Positions 32,942 through 42,112 of a stretch of 64,000 nucleotides of DNA are shown here, one piece after another. The notes under the pieces are model-generated. The model ran no database searches. It was not told the origin of the DNA and worked only from the letters and a program-made list of their open reading frames with translations. The position numbers and the translations under genes were made by a program. Origin of the DNA: Pseudomonadota bacterium (GTDB lineage: Bacteria > Pseudomonadota > Alphaproteobacteria > Reyranellales > Reyranellaceae). Position 1 is the first letter of the stretch. Every line of letters starts with the position of its first letter. Where the stretch lies: positions 1 through 64,000 of the forward strand of contig JAFEBU010000032.1 of assembly GCA_018242505.1 (NCBI GenBank), in the 5' to 3' direction.

Positions 32942-35791
32942 TCACTTTTCGACCGCCGCCTCGCAGCGACGGCAGAGCAGCGGATGCCTGGCCGACTTGC
33001 CGACTTCCGGCAGGACCTGCCAGCAGCGGGCGCATTTCTCGCCGCTCGCCAAGGCAGGAACGACCGCAACGCCGGTCACGTCCGGCAAGGCAAATGCGCC
33101 TGCCGGCGCCTCACCCACGATCAGATCGCCAGCCGAGGTAATGCAGATCTCGGCGAGATCGATGCCCTTCATGGCGGTGAGGTATTCCGATGCCACGTGG
33201 ACGTGAGGCGCGGCCTGCAGGCTAGAGCCGATGCGCTTCTCCGCCCGTTCGAGCTCGAGCGCGCCGGTGACGACCCGGCGCAGCGCACGCACGGTCTTCC
33301 ACTTCTCGCCAAGCTCGGTGTCGAGCCAGGCGTTGGAGATCACCGGATAGAGCCGCAGATGCACGCTCTCGGCTGCACCGTCCGGCACGTCCTTCGGTCG
33401 CGCCAGCCAGGCCTCCTCGGCCGTGAAACAGATGATGGGCGCGAGCCAGGCGGTGAGGAAGGAGAACAGCTCTGCCATCACCGTGCGCGCGGCACGTCGG
33501 CGCGCCGCCATGGGCGCGTCGCAATAGATCGCATCCTTACGGATATCGAAGTAGAAGGCCGAAAGATCGACGGCGCAGAAGTTGTGCAGCTCGGTCGCGA
33601 TCTTGTGGAAGTCGAAATCCTCGACGGCCGGCCGGAACATCGCGTCGAGCTCGGCCAGCCGATGCAGCACCCAGCGCTCGAGCTCCGGCAGCGCCTTGTA
33701 TTCGAGCTTCTCCGCAGCCGAGAAGCCGTCGAGGCTGCCGAGCAGGTAGCGCAGCGTGTTGCGCAGACGGCGATAGGCCTCGGCCTGGTGCTTCAGGATC
33801 TCCGGCCCGATGCGCTGGTCCTCCGTATAGTCGGTGCCGACCACCCAGAGCCTCAGGATGTCGGCGCCGTACTGATCGCATACGGTCTGGGGCGCGACGG
33901 TGTTGCCGAGCGACTTCGACATCTTGCGGCCCTGCTCGTCGAGCGTGAAGCCGTGGGTCAGCACACCGTCATAGGGGGCCCGGCCGCGCGTGCCGCAGCT
34001 TTCCAGCAACGAGGAATGGAACCAGCCGCGATGCTGGTCCGAACCCTCAAGATAGAGATCGGCCGGCCATTTCAGGTCGGGATTGCCTTCCAGCGTGAAG
34101 ACGTGCGTGCTGCCCGAATCGAACCAGACGTCGAGAATGTCCCGCACCTGCTCGAAGTCGCGGGCATCGTACTTGTTGCCCAGAAAGCGCTCGGGAGGGC
34201 TGGCGAACCAGGCGTCGGCGCCCTCGGCCTTGAAGGCCTCGACGACGCGGCCCATCACCTCCGGATCGCGCAGCGGTTCGCCGGTCTTCTTGTCGACGAA
34301 CACCGCGATCGGCACACCCCAGGCGCGTTGGCGCGACACGCACCAGTCGGGCCGCGCCTCGATCATGGAGCGCAGCCGGTTATAGCCCGCGCGCGGCACG
34401 AAGCGCGTGGCGTCGATCGCTTCCAGCGCCTTCTCGCGCAACGTGCCGCCGATCTCGGCGATCGGCCGATCCATGGCGATGAACCATTGCGGCGCGTTGC
34501 GGAAGATTACAGGCGCTTTGGAGCGCCAGGAGTGCGGATAGCTGTGCGTGATGCGGCCGGTGGCGAGAAGCTTGCCGGCCGCGTCGAGCGCCGTGGTGAC
34601 GGTGCGGTTGGCGTCGCCCTTCTTGCCCTCGGCGGTATAGACATGCCGGCCGGCAAACAGCGGCACGTGCGGATAGTAGGTGCCGTCCTCGGCCACCGTG
34701 TCGGGCACCTCGACACCATTGGCGATCCCGAGCTCGTAGTCGTCGGCGCCATGGCCCGGCGCGATGTGGACGAAGCCCGTGCCGGCATCAGCGGTAACAA
34801 AGTCGGCAGGCAACAGCCGCACATCGAAGTCGTAGCCCTGCCCGCGCAGCGGATGGGCCGCGACCAGCCCGTCGAGATCGGCCGCAGCAAGCTCGGCCAC
34901 GACCTTGGGCGTGAACTTCGCGGCCTCGGCGACCGCACCGACCAGATCGCGCGCCAGCACCATCTTCTCGCCGATGCGCGCGCGGCTGCCTTCGGCGACG
35001 GCCGCCACCTCGACCAGCACGTAGGCGATCTCGGGCCCGAAGGCGAGCGCGCGATTGCCCGGCATGGTCCAGGGCGTCGTGGTCCAGATCACGACCGAAG
35101 CGCCGTCGAGCTTGCCGCCCCTCGACGTCAGGACCGGGAAGCGGACATGCACCGTATCGGAGGTATGGTCGTGGTATTCGATCTCGGCCTCGGCGAGCGC
35201 GGTCTTCTCGACCACGCTCCACAGCACCGCCTTGGAGCCCTTGTAGAGCCCGCCATTCATCAGGAACTTGCCGAGCTCGCTCACGATGACGGCCTCGGAC
35301 TCGTACTTCATCGTCGAGTAGTAGTGGTCCCAGTCGCCCTCGACGCCGAGCCGCTTGAACTCCCCGCGCTGCACGCCGATCCAGTGATCGGCGAAGGCGC
35401 CGCACTGGCGGCGGAACTCGACCACCGGCACCTCGTCCTTGTCCTTCTTCTTGGCGCGATACTCCTCCTCGATCTTCCACTCGATCGGCAGGCCATGGCA
35501 GTCCCAGCCCGGAACATAGTGACTGTCCTTGCCCAGCATTTGCTGGGTGCGCGTCACGAGATCCTTCAGGATCTTGTTCAGCGCCGTGCCGATATGGACG
35601 TTGCCGTTGGCATAGGGCGGACCGTCATGGAGGACGAACTTGGGCCGGCCCTTGCTGTCCGCGCGCAGGCGATCGAACAGCTTCATGTCGGCCCAGCGCT
35701 TCAGCAGCTCCGGCTCCTTCTTGGGCAGGCCGCCGCGCATGGGAAAGTCAGTCTTGGGCAGGAAGACGCTGGATTTATAGTCGGTTGTCAC
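32942..35791 (-). CDS. ileS: Isoleucyl-tRNA synthetase
   Basis: A 949-residue class I synthetase charging tRNA-Ile. The HIGH-type motif is [11 protein letters not shown] near residue 59, editing-domain [10 protein letters not shown] near residue 235, the KMSKS loop [10 protein letters not shown] near residue 617, and a C-terminal zinc motif C-A-R-C-W ... C-R-R-C near the end. Start GTG 35791 is chosen because it opens T-T-D-Y-K, the usual beginning; the frame extends to 35851. It heads the ileS-lspA-lspA-DUF3035-M16-M16 block. Confidence 0.96.
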   Translation of the reverse strand: MTTDYKSSVFLPKTDFPMRGGLPKKEPELLKRWADMKLFDRLRADSKGRPKFVLHDGPPYANGNVHIGTALNKILKDLVTRTQQMLGKDSHYVPGWDCHGLPIEWKIEEEYRAKKKDKDEVPVVEFRRQCGAFADHWIGVQRGEFKRLGVEGDWDHYYSTMKYESEAVIVSELGKFLMNGGLYKGSKAVLWSVVEKTALAEAEIEYHDHTSDTVHVRFPVLTSRGGKLDGASVVIWTTTPWTMPGNRALAFGPEIAYVLVEVAAVAEGSRARIGEKMVLARDLVGAVAEAAKFTPKVVAELAAADLDGLVAAHPLRGQGYDFDVRLLPADFVTADAGTGFVHIAPGHGADDYELGIANGVEVPDTVAEDGTYYPHVPLFAGRHVYTAEGKKGDANRTVTTALDAAGKLLATGRITHSYPHSWRSKAPVIFRNAPQWFIAMDRPIAEIGGTLREKALEAIDATRFVPRAGYNRLRSMIEARPDWCVSRQRAWGVPIAVFVDKKTGEPLRDPEVMGRVVEAFKAEGADAWFASPPERFLGNKYDARDFEQVRDILDVWFDSGSTHVFTLEGNPDLKWPADLYLEGSDQHRGWFHSSLLESCGTRGRAPYDGVLTHGFTLDEQGRKMSKSLGNTVAPQTVCDQYGADILRLWVVGTDYTEDQRIGPEILKHQAEAYRRLRNTLRYLLGSLDGFSAAEKLEYKALPELERWVLHRLAELDAMFRPAVEDFDFHKIATELHNFCAVDLSAFYFDIRKDAIYCDAPMAARRRAARTVMAELFSFLTAWLAPIICFTAEEAWLARPKDVPDGAAESVHLRLYPVISNAWLDTELGEKWKTVRALRRVVTGALELERAEKRIGSSLQAAPHVHVASEYLTAMKGIDLAEICITSAGDLIVGEAPAGAFALPDVTGVAVVPALASGEKCARCWQVLPEVGKSARHPLLCRRCEAAVEK

Positions 35792-35991
35792 AACGAACTC
35801 ATCGGGTTCGAACGGGAGGCACCGGTCGCTCCGGCACGCAACAGGCAGCAAGAGGAACCCGGCCGCAACTAGCGGACCGGGCGGCTAATTCGCTCCCGAG
35901 AGGCCCTCGATCTCATGGGTCGGGCAATCTAGGGAGGGGGGTGACGGGGGTCAAGGCGACCAGTGACGACGATCATGTCTGGAAACGAGAT

Positions 35992-36918
35992 TCAGCCGGC
36001 GAGAATCGCCCGCGCCGCCTGGGCGTCCGCGCCAATTTGGGCCTTGAGCTGGTCGAGACCGGAGAACTTCATCTCGGGTCGGATGAAGTCGATCAATGCC
36101 ACGCGCAGCGTCTTTCCGTAGAGGTCGCCTGCGAAGTCGAACAGATGGACCTCGAAATTTTCCTGAAGCTTGCCGACCGTGGGCCGCTTGCCGAGATTGG
36201 CGACGCCATCGCGCCATGTCCCGTCAACCAGCGCCCGCGCCGCATAGACGCCGAAGCGCGGCCGCAAGTGCTCGCCCAACGCCACGTTGGCCGTCGGGAA
36301 GCCGATGGTGCGGCCGCGTTTGTCGCCTTCCTCGACCATGCCTTCGATCTCCCATGGCCGGCCCAGCAACCCGGCCGCCTCGCTGGCCCAGCCGGCGCGC
36401 AGTGATTCGCGGATGCGGGTGGAGGAATAGATCTCGCCCTCGCGCATCACCGGATCGAGGACGGTGACGCCGAAGCCGCGCTCGCGGCCGAACTTGCGCA
36501 GCTTCTCGACATTGCCGCCGCGGCGCGCGCCGAAGGTGAAGTCATAGCCGCACACGACGTGCCGGGCAGCCAGGCCTCTCAACAGCACCTCGTCGACGAA
36601 GGCATCGGCCGGGAGTGCGGCGAAGGCCTCGTCGAACCGCTGCGCCAGGATGGCTTGCACCCCCTGCTCCTCGAGCAGGCGCGTCTTGGCCGGCGGCAGA
36701 GTGAGGCGAAAGGGACCGGTATCGGGCACGAAGAACCGCCGCGGATGGGGCTCGAACGTGAGCGCCAGCACGGGAGCGTCGAGCGCGCGCGCCTGCTCGG
36801 CGGTCCGCGTGATCAGCGCCTGGTGGCCGCGATGCACGCCATCGAAATTGCCGAGCGCCACCGCGCCGCCTTTCCATGGCGCGGGAACGCTCTCCCATTG
36901 ATCGAAGACCGGAACCAT
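35992..36918 (-). CDS. ribF: Bifunctional riboflavin kinase / FAD synthetase
   Basis: 308 residues. The N-terminal adenylyltransferase domain has G-N-F-D-G-V-H-R-G-H-Q near residue 23, Y-S-S-T-R-I-R near residue 164 and the C-terminal kinase domain begins with K-R-G-R-T-I-G-F-P-T-A-N near residue 200. It makes FMN and FAD from riboflavin. About 200 bases without a gene separate it from ileS. The MaoC gene lies just upstream on the same strand. Confidence 0.95.
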   Translation of the reverse strand: MVPVFDQWESVPAPWKGGAVALGNFDGVHRGHQALITRTAEQARALDAPVLALTFEPHPRRFFVPDTGPFRLTLPPAKTRLLEEQGVQAILAQRFDEAFAALPADAFVDEVLLRGLAARHVVCGYDFTFGARRGGNVEKLRKFGRERGFGVTVLDPVMREGEIYSSTRIRESLRAGWASEAAGLLGRPWEIEGMVEEGDKRGRTIGFPTANVALGEHLRPRFGVYAARALVDGTWRDGVANLGKRPTVGKLQENFEVHLFDFAGDLYGKTLRVALIDFIRPEMKFSGLDQLKAQIGADAQAARAILAG

Positions 36919-36925
36919 CGATGGA

Positions 36926-37351
36926 TCAGGCGGTGGCGCGGCGCGGCACCAGCACGACGGCCTCGCCGTCGATCACGGCCTTGTCGCCGTTCAGGCACTG
37001 GGTCTTGAGCGTGACGCGCCGCCGCTTCTCGTCGATCGCTGTGACGGTGGCGACGGCAGTGATCGTATCGCCGATCATGACAGGTGCCAGGAAGTTCATG
37101 GTCTGGGAGATATAGACCGCGCCCGGGCCCGGAAGCTTGGTACCGATCACGGTCGAGATGAAACTGCCGCTCAGCATGCCGTGCGCGATGCGCTGGCCGA
37201 ACCGAGTGGTGCGGGCGAAGCCCTCGTGCAGATGGATGGGGTTGGTGTCACCCGAAACGCCAGCGAAGGCAGCGATGTCGGCATCGGTCACGGTGCGGCC
37301 GAACATGGCCGATTGCCCGACCTTGAGATCTTCCAGGAAAAGGCCGTTCAT
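36926..37351 (-). CDS. MaoC-like (R)-specific enoyl-CoA hydratase
   Basis: A 141-residue hot-dog-fold hydratase. The catalytic motif is D-A-D-I-A-A-F-A-G-V-S-G-D-T-N-P-I-H-L-H near residues 23-42 with Asp and His as the expected pair, and G-M-L-S-G-S-F-I-S near residue 59. Two starts are possible: ATG 37351, or GTG 37372 with GGGAG upstream. It is divergent from the phosphotransferase gene and precedes ribF; with the ACAD11-type neighbour it suggests fatty-acid or hydroxyacyl-CoA metabolism. Confidence 0.82.
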   Translation of the reverse strand: MNGLFLEDLKVGQSAMFGRTVTDADIAAFAGVSGDTNPIHLHEGFARTTRFGQRIAHGMLSGSFISTVIGTKLPGPGAVYISQTMNFLAPVMIGDTITAVATVTAIDEKRRRVTLKTQCLNGDKAVIDGEAVVLVPRRATA

Positions 37352-37439
37352 TGCCTCGAAAGTCGCTGTCACGTCGTCCGATCTCCCACTTGAGCGTGTC
37401 CTCTTACCACGTGGCGAGCTCTGTGCCACAGTCCGGTGA

Positions 37440-38465
37440 ATGACTGTTCATATGGAAGGTGAAGCCGACCAGGTATGCCAAGCGCTTGCCGCCGCCACAG
37501 GTCGGCATTTCCGCGCCGCGGCAGAGATCGAGAACCTGGCGCGCCAGTCAGGGGGCGCTTCGCGCCAGACCTGGAGCTTCGATGCGCTGGTGGATGGGCG
37601 CCGCCACGCGCTCGTCCTGCGCCGCGACCCACCGACCAAGGGCAAGACCGACCGCGAGCAGTCGGTCGCAATCGACCGTGCCACCGAATTCCGCGTGTTG
37701 CAGGCGGCGCACCGAGCGGGCGTACGCGCGCCCGAACCGCTGTTCGAGCTCGCGCCGGAAGATGGTTTGGGCGAAGCCTATGTCATGCGCCGTGTCGAGG
37801 GCACGGCCATCGCGCGCAAGCTCCTGCGCGATCCGCCTTACGCGGCTGCACGCGGCGCGATCACGCGCCAATTGGGCGAGATCGCCGCGGCCATCCACGC
37901 CACGGAGCCCGGGACGCTGCCGCCCCTCAAGCGGCGTGAGGCGGCCGACCATATCGCGGGCCTCCGCCGCTCGCTCGATCTCCTGGGCGCCCCCCAACCG
38001 GTGTTCGAACTGGCGCTGACCTGGCTCGACCGCCGCAAGCCTTCACCGCTCGACCGGCCGCTGCTGGTCCATGGCGACTATCGCACCGGCAACTATCTCG
38101 CCGATGAGTCGGGCGTGACTGCGATCCTTGACTGGGAACTGGCCCACCTCGGCGATCCGATCGAGGATCTGGGCTGGCTGTGCGTGAAGAGCTGGCGCTT
38201 CGGTGCGGTCGACAAGCCGGCGGCGGGCTTCGGCAGCCGCGAGGAGTTATGGGACGCCTACGAGCGCTCGAACGGCCGCAAGGTCGACCGCGCCCGGGCA
38301 CATTGGTGGGAGGTGTTCGGCACCGTCCATTGGGGCGTGATCTGCCTCAACCAGGCCTGGAAACATCTTTCCGGCTCGATCAAATCGATGGAGCATGCCG
38401 CGATCGGCCGGCGCGCCGTCGAGACCGAAGTCGACCTCCTGCAGCTTCTGAAAGCGGAGCCCTGA
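37440..38465 (+). CDS. Phosphotransferase family protein (APH/ACAD11 N-domain type)
   Basis: 341 residues with an aminoglycoside-phosphotransferase fold. Brenner-type motif L-V-H-G-D-Y-R-T-G-N-Y near residue 209 and metal-binding I-L-D-W-E-L-A-H-L-G-D-P near residue 230. This subgroup resembles the kinase domain of ACAD10/11, which phosphorylates 4-hydroxyacyl-CoAs for degradation; antibiotic resistance is unlikely. The DUF6285 gene follows after one base, a common pair. Confidence 0.82.
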   Translation: MTVHMEGEADQVCQALAAATGRHFRAAAEIENLARQSGGASRQTWSFDALVDGRRHALVLRRDPPTKGKTDREQSVAIDRATEFRVLQAAHRAGVRAPEPLFELAPEDGLGEAYVMRRVEGTAIARKLLRDPPYAAARGAITRQLGEIAAAIHATEPGTLPPLKRREAADHIAGLRRSLDLLGAPQPVFELALTWLDRRKPSPLDRPLLVHGDYRTGNYLADESGVTAILDWELAHLGDPIEDLGWLCVKSWRFGAVDKPAAGFGSREELWDAYERSNGRKVDRARAHWWEVFGTVHWGVICLNQAWKHLSGSIKSMEHAAIGRRAVETEVDLLQLLKAEP

Positions 38466-38466
38466 C

Positions 38467-38826
38467 ATGGCACAGGATCGTCCCACCGCTTCCGAGCTCC
38501 TCACCGCCATCGCCGACTTCCTGCGCGAGGAGGCGACGCCCGCCCTCGATCGTGCCGAGCCACGCCTCGGCTTCCAGATGCGCGTGGCCGCGAATGCCCT
38601 GGCGATTCTCGAACGCGAGGTCCGGTTGGGCCCGGCGGCCGATGCGCGCGAGCACGATCGCCTGGTCGGCCTGCTTGGCCGCGACGGCACGCTCGAAACG
38701 CTGAACCGGGAACTCGCCCGGCAACTGCGTACCGGCGAACGCGATGAACGTGATAGCGGGCTGATGGCCCATCTCGAAGCCACCGTTGCCGACAAGATCG
38801 CCATCGCCAATCCCAAGTGGCGGTGA
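38467..38826 (+). CDS. DUF6285 domain protein
   Basis: A 119-residue helical protein (P-T-A-S-E-L-L-T-A-I-A-D-F-L-R-E-E near residue 6; F-Q-M-R-V-A-A-N-A-L near residue 36) ending in N-P-K-W-R. Proteins of this type almost always follow an ACAD11-like phosphotransferase, as here with a one-base gap; a role in the same acyl-CoA pathway is inferred. No catalytic residues can be named. Confidence 0.75.
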   Translation: MAQDRPTASELLTAIADFLREEATPALDRAEPRLGFQMRVAANALAILEREVRLGPAADAREHDRLVGLLGRDGTLETLNRELARQLRTGERDERDSGLMAHLEATVADKIAIANPKWR

Positions 38827-39568
38827 CCATATCCGCGCCGCCCTTTTCAGATCGGGCGGCGGCGGGACGCCAGCTCGCATCGCGCTCACCGATCTTACCG
38901 ACCATCGACCGATCGTGTTCGGCCTGCCGCGCTGCGGCGTGCCGATGGCCCATGAGATCGCCCGTCATCTTCGCGCGCCACTTGACGTCGCGCCGGTCCG
39001 GACGGTGCGCGCGCCCGACGATCGCCGTCGGCTGGTCGCGATCATTCCCGTGGGCCATACCCCGAGGTGCCCATCGAGCGAGACCGGGATCAAGCGCCGG
39101 CATCTCGCGCGACTGGCTCGAAACGGAGGTGCGCGGCCTTGGCCGAGATCGCTGCCCCGCCGACGCTATCGTGGTACCGGCGGCATGATCTCGCCGTCCG
39201 GCCGTCTCGCCATCGTGGTCGACCAGGCGATCGGACCCGGCCACGCCATGGCCGGCGCCATTCGGCTGCTGCGCGGCGCCGGTGCCTCGGAGATCGTCAT
39301 CGCAACACCGGTGGCGAGCCGAGCCGGCCTGCAGCGCTTCGCGGACCTCGCCACCCGTACGATCTGCCTGCGGCAGGAGAACGACTTGGCGTCGCTCGAT
39401 CGCTACCACGGCGAAGCCACCAGGATCGGCCATCGCCCAGGTCAGCCACCACCCGAGTCGGCCATGGGGAAGCGCTCGCCCGGCGCGCCCAACCGACCGA
39501 TCCCGACAAATAATCATTCGGCCATGGCCGAACTATTGACCATGGTGCTCGCGCGCGCGGACGCCTAG
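38820..39568 (+). pseudogene. Phosphoribosyltransferase-family gene, broken
   Basis: One frame opens with F-S-D-R-A-A-A-G-R-Q-L-A, then the reading moves to another frame for V-F-G-L-P-R-C-G-V-P-M-A-H-E-I-A-R-H-L-R-A-P-L-D-V, back to the first for R-D-W-L-E-T-E-V-R-G-L, and again to the second for L-A-I-V-V-D-Q-A-I-G-P-G-H-A-M-A-G-A-I-R-L-L-R. These match, in order, the pieces of a COG1926-type phosphoribosyltransferase, but the PRPP loop, normally V-D-D-G-x-A-T-G-x-T, is eroded to V-D-Q-A-I-G-P-G-H-A. A 260-residue frame remains open across most of it, so a changed protein could still be made. Confidence 0.6.
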
Positions 39569-39577
39569 GGTCCGGCC

Positions 39578-40279
39578 ATGATCACCGTGAACGCGCTTTC
39601 TGAAATCGCCGCTCTGATGGGCGACCCGGCGCGCGCCGCCATGTTGTCGCTGCTGATGGACGGGCGCGCCCATACCGCCTCCGAGCTTGCCCTCACCGCG
39701 GGCGTCACCGCCCAGACCGCGTCGGGTCATCTCGCCCGCATGGTCGACGCCAACCTGCTGGCCGCCCGCGCCCAGGGCCGCAACCGCTTCTATCGGCTGG
39801 CCTCGGACGACGTTGCGCACGCGATGGAATCGCTGATGGCGCTCGCCGGCACGCGCGCGGCGCCGGCCTCGAAGAACGCCGCCTGGCGACGCGATCCGGA
39901 TCTTCGCTTCTGTCGCACCTGCTACGACCATCTGGCCGGCCAGGTGGGCCTGGCCGTCACCGACTCGCTCACCCAGCACGGTCATCTCGAGCCCAAGGGC
40001 GCGCGCGACTGGACGCTGACGCCCTCAGGGGAGACTTTCTGCGCGCGCCTCGGAGTCGACCTCGCCGGCGCCAAGGCGGCGCACACCCGCCACTTCGCGC
40101 GTCAGTGCCTCGACTGGAGCGAACGGCGGCCGCACATCTCGGGAGCGCTGGGCTCGGCGATCGCCGACACCTTCTTCAAGAAAGGCTGGGCCGAACGGAT
40201 GCGACGGGGCAGAACGGTGCGGCTCACCGATTCGGGACGCCGCGCCCTTTCGAGCCATTTTGGCACGACCCTCGGCTGA
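39578..40279 (+). CDS. ArsR-type winged-helix transcriptional regulator
   Basis: 233 residues. The N-terminal domain (residues 5-80) has the ArsR signature: A-A-L-M-G-D-P-A-R-A-A-M-L, H-T-A-S-E-L-A-L-T-A-G-V, then T-A-S-G-H-L-A-R-M and a wing with R-N-R-F-Y-R-L. A C-terminal region with C-R-T-C-Y-D-H-L-A-G (near residue 109) is typical of the longer ArsR proteins in alphaproteobacteria; the Cys pair might bind metal. No clear partner gene; flanked by decayed genes. Confidence 0.85.
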   Translation: MITVNALSEIAALMGDPARAAMLSLLMDGRAHTASELALTAGVTAQTASGHLARMVDANLLAARAQGRNRFYRLASDDVAHAMESLMALAGTRAAPASKNAAWRRDPDLRFCRTCYDHLAGQVGLAVTDSLTQHGHLEPKGARDWTLTPSGETFCARLGVDLAGAKAAHTRHFARQCLDWSERRPHISGALGSAIADTFFKKGWAERMRRGRTVRLTDSGRRALSSHFGTTLG

Positions 40280-40281
40280 CG

Positions 40282-40510
40282 AACCTCCGGCTTCCGTCGC
40301 AGTCCCTCGAACAGCCATGCAAGAGCGTCGCTGACATCGCGACGAGCCGTGTCCTTGTCGCGTGCGATCGGGAACGCCACCTCGTGCAAGGCACCAAAGA
40401 TCTGATGCGCCAGGGTATCGACCGGTTGCCGGTCGATCAGCCCTGCGCAGGCGCTGCCCGGAGAAACTGCCTCAGGCTTTCCAGGTAGTAGCTCCAGCTC
40501 CCGCCATCGC
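40282..40510 (-). pseudogene. TetR-family regulator, C-terminal remnant
   Basis: On the minus strand one frame reads W-S-Y-Y-L-E-S-L-R-Q-F-L-R-A-A-P-A-Q-G, and after a shift near 40447 the next reads G-L-I-D-R-Q-P-V-D-T-L-A-H-Q-I-F-G-A-L-H-E-V-A-F and A-L-A-W-L-F-E-G-L-R-R. This is the C-terminal ligand domain of a TetR regulator. The helix-turn-helix part is missing and the stop codon is gone: the frame runs into the arsR gene. Nothing suggests it is functional. Confidence 0.6.
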
Positions 40511-40594
40511 GCCGGCCCGCGGAAGGCGGAGCATATGAGCAGCTTCCACCACCGGGCCAACCTACTGGCCGCCATGAACACCGAAGGGACGACC

Positions 40595-40921
40595 ATGCCG
40601 GTCAGGACGCTGGCACGCGGCGAAGTCGCCGGCGCCGCCTGCGCACCGGCGCCGCGGGGAGGTCTTCGCCTGCATCGCCAGCCCCATTACGAGGAGCTTC
40701 TGGCCGTGATCGAAGGCGATGGCGAGTTCCGGTGGCCGACGAGGTGCGCCACATCAAGTCCGGCGACTTCGTGTTCGTGCCGCGCAATGCCGTGCACCGA
40801 ACGGTGTCGACCGCGGGAGGCCCGATCGCGTTGCTGTCGATCCTCACGCCGCAGTTCGACCGCGCAAAGGATGTCGTCCGGGAGAATGGCGTTGAGGCGC
40901 CGTGGTACGCGATGGTCTGGC
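40595..40921 (+). pseudogene. Cupin-domain protein, frameshifted and truncated
   Basis: The first frame gives H-R-Q-P-H-Y-E-E-L-L-A-V-I-E-G-D-G-E-F-R to about 40730, and the next frame continues V-A-D-E-V-R-H-I-K-S-G-D-F-V-F-V-P-R-N-A-V-H-R-T-V-S, a normal cupin_2 barrel. One missing base at about 40731 explains the break. The 3' part runs into an IS-like remnant, so the C-terminus is replaced by foreign sequence. Confidence 0.65.
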
Positions 40922-40924
40922 AGG

Positions 40925-41090
40925 CTGTTGAAAAAGTCGGGAACTACGACATGACGCACAGCCATCGAATCGAGATCGGCGCAATCTTGACTCTAATATG
41001 CGGTCTCGGCGTGAATATGCGGTCTCGGCGTGGCCTTTGAATCGATATCGATATTGCCTGGGCGCATGGCTCAAAGTCCTTCTTCAACAG
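40925..41090. mobile_element. Small IS remnant or MITE with terminal inverted repeats
   Basis: The left end CTGTTGAAAAAG (40925-40936) and the right end, CTGTTGAAGAAG on the other strand (41079-41090), are inverted repeats with 11 of 12 matches; similarity extends weakly outward. CTGTTGAA-type ends are common in IS5/IS1182-related elements. The 166 bases between hold no transposase but contain a perfect tandem duplication of 19 bases. It lies at the broken end of the cupin gene. Confidence 0.5.
40995..41032. repeat. Perfect 19-base tandem duplication
   Basis: AATATGCGGTCTCGGCGTG occurs twice head to tail (40995-41013 and 41014-41032), inside the IS-like remnant. Confidence 0.85.
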
Positions 41091-41094
41091 ATTG

Positions 41095-41589
41095 CTAGCC
41101 CGGCGCCGCTTCCTTGCGGGCAAGCCGCGCCTTGTCGAAAGCGAGGCCGTCGCCCGACGGGATCTTGGCGATCGAGGAGGCGCGCAGGATCTTCTCCTCG
41201 CCCACCGTCAGGTAGATGTTGGTGAACAGGAGCGAGCGCGTGACGCGCACCAGCTCGGGCCGGCCTTCGACCCAATCGCCGATCCGGGCCGGCGCCACGA
41301 AGTCGAAGGTCATGTTCACCGTCGGCAGGAACTTGCGCAGTCCGGCCAAGGTACCGCCGCCCATCGTACCCACGAGATCGGCCACCGCCATCATCATGCC
41401 GCCATGCAGGCCGCCCGCCGGATTGCACATATGCGCCTGCACGCGAAAGCCCATGACGAACTCGTCCGGCGTGCCCTTGGCGCCGCGCTTGGCGTAGAGC
41501 GGGCCGATATGGGTGTTGAAGGTCGGATCGGGGCGGTCGCGGTCGAAATCGATGCGCAGGAAGCCGTCGGGCGGATTGTCGGGAAGCAC
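41095..41589 (-). CDS. PaaI-type hot-dog thioesterase (first)
   Basis: A 164-residue acyl-CoA thioesterase-like protein. N-P-A-G-G-L-H-G-G-M-M-M near residue 56 matches the PaaI motif (H-G-G), followed by the long helix and V-A-P-A-R-I-G-D-W-V-E-G. The start GTG 41589 lies one base after the stop of the other thioesterase, so the two are co-translated. The 3' end at 41095 is only 4 bases from the IS-like remnant. Likely hydrolyses aryl- or acyl-CoA; the substrate is not known. Confidence 0.8.
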   Translation of the reverse strand: MLPDNPPDGFLRIDFDRDRPDPTFNTHIGPLYAKRGAKGTPDEFVMGFRVQAHMCNPAGGLHGGMMMAVADLVGTMGGGTLAGLRKFLPTVNMTFDFVAPARIGDWVEGRPELVRVTRSLLFTNIYLTVGEEKILRASSIAKIPSGDGLAFDKARLARKEAAPG

Positions 41590-41590
41590 G

Positions 41591-42013
41591 CTAACTCCGG
41601 ATGTTGAGCGACCGCGCACGGCTCAGGAGCGCGAAGGCGCCGAGCCCGGCCAGCACGTCGTGGCGCGGACCATAGAGGCGACCGCGCACCTGTGCCACAT
41701 GGTCGTCGTGTCCCACCACCTCGCCTTCGGCCTGCAGCCAGTCGCCGACCCGGCCCGGGCCGAGATAGTCGAGCGAGAGGCGCAGCGTCACGGCGCGCCG
41801 CTTCAGCGTGTGCCAAACGGCGGTGCCCATCGCCGAATCGAGGAAGGCCGCCAGCATGCCGCCATGCACGATGCCCAGTGCATTGGCATGCTGCGGACCG
41901 GGACGGAAGGCGCGGATGGCACGATCGCCCTCGATCTTTTCGAACCAGGGTCCGTTGGCCGCGGCAAAGCCGGCCGCTTCGGTCAGGGGACGAAAACCTT
42001 GGGGACTGGACAC
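41591..42013 (-). CDS. PaaI-type hot-dog thioesterase (second)
   Basis: A 140-residue hot-dog protein with G-I-V-H-G-G-M-L-A-A-F-L-D-S near residue 47, L-S-L-D-Y-L-G-P-G-R-V-G-D-W near residue 79 and V-R-G-R-L-Y near residue 108. The start is GTG 42013. It is divergent from the LysR gene, which may control this thioesterase pair. Two different hot-dog proteins in tandem could form a hetero-oligomer; this is an inference. Confidence 0.82.
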   Translation of the reverse strand: MSSPQGFRPLTEAAGFAAANGPWFEKIEGDRAIRAFRPGPQHANALGIVHGGMLAAFLDSAMGTAVWHTLKRRAVTLRLSLDYLGPGRVGDWLQAEGEVVGHDDHVAQVRGRLYGPRHDVLAGLGAFALLSRARSLNIRS

Positions 42014-42093
42014 GGTTCCTGTTTAGCCGCCGGCGAGCCGCGAACCAAGCCGTCGCCACAGGCTACCCGTCATGTATGATGACTCGCCTTTCC

Positions 42094-42108
42094 ATATTTC
42101 TGAAATAT
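42094..42108. promoter_or_regulatory. Palindromic LysR-type operator
   Basis: A perfect palindrome ATATTTC-T-GAAATAT (T-N11-A class) ends 4 bases before the LysR start codon and lies in the divergent region of lysR and the thioesterase pair. The position suits autorepression of the LysR gene. Confidence 0.6.
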
Positions 42109-42112
42109 ACCG

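Noticed and set aside
32924..35872. A 982-residue plus-strand open frame over ileS
   Set aside because: Antisense shadow of ileS; no recognisable domain.
37440..38465. Aminoglycoside resistance kinase
   Set aside because: The kinase fold is that of the ACAD11-type acyl-CoA phosphotransferases, and it is followed by DUF6285 and divergent from MaoC.
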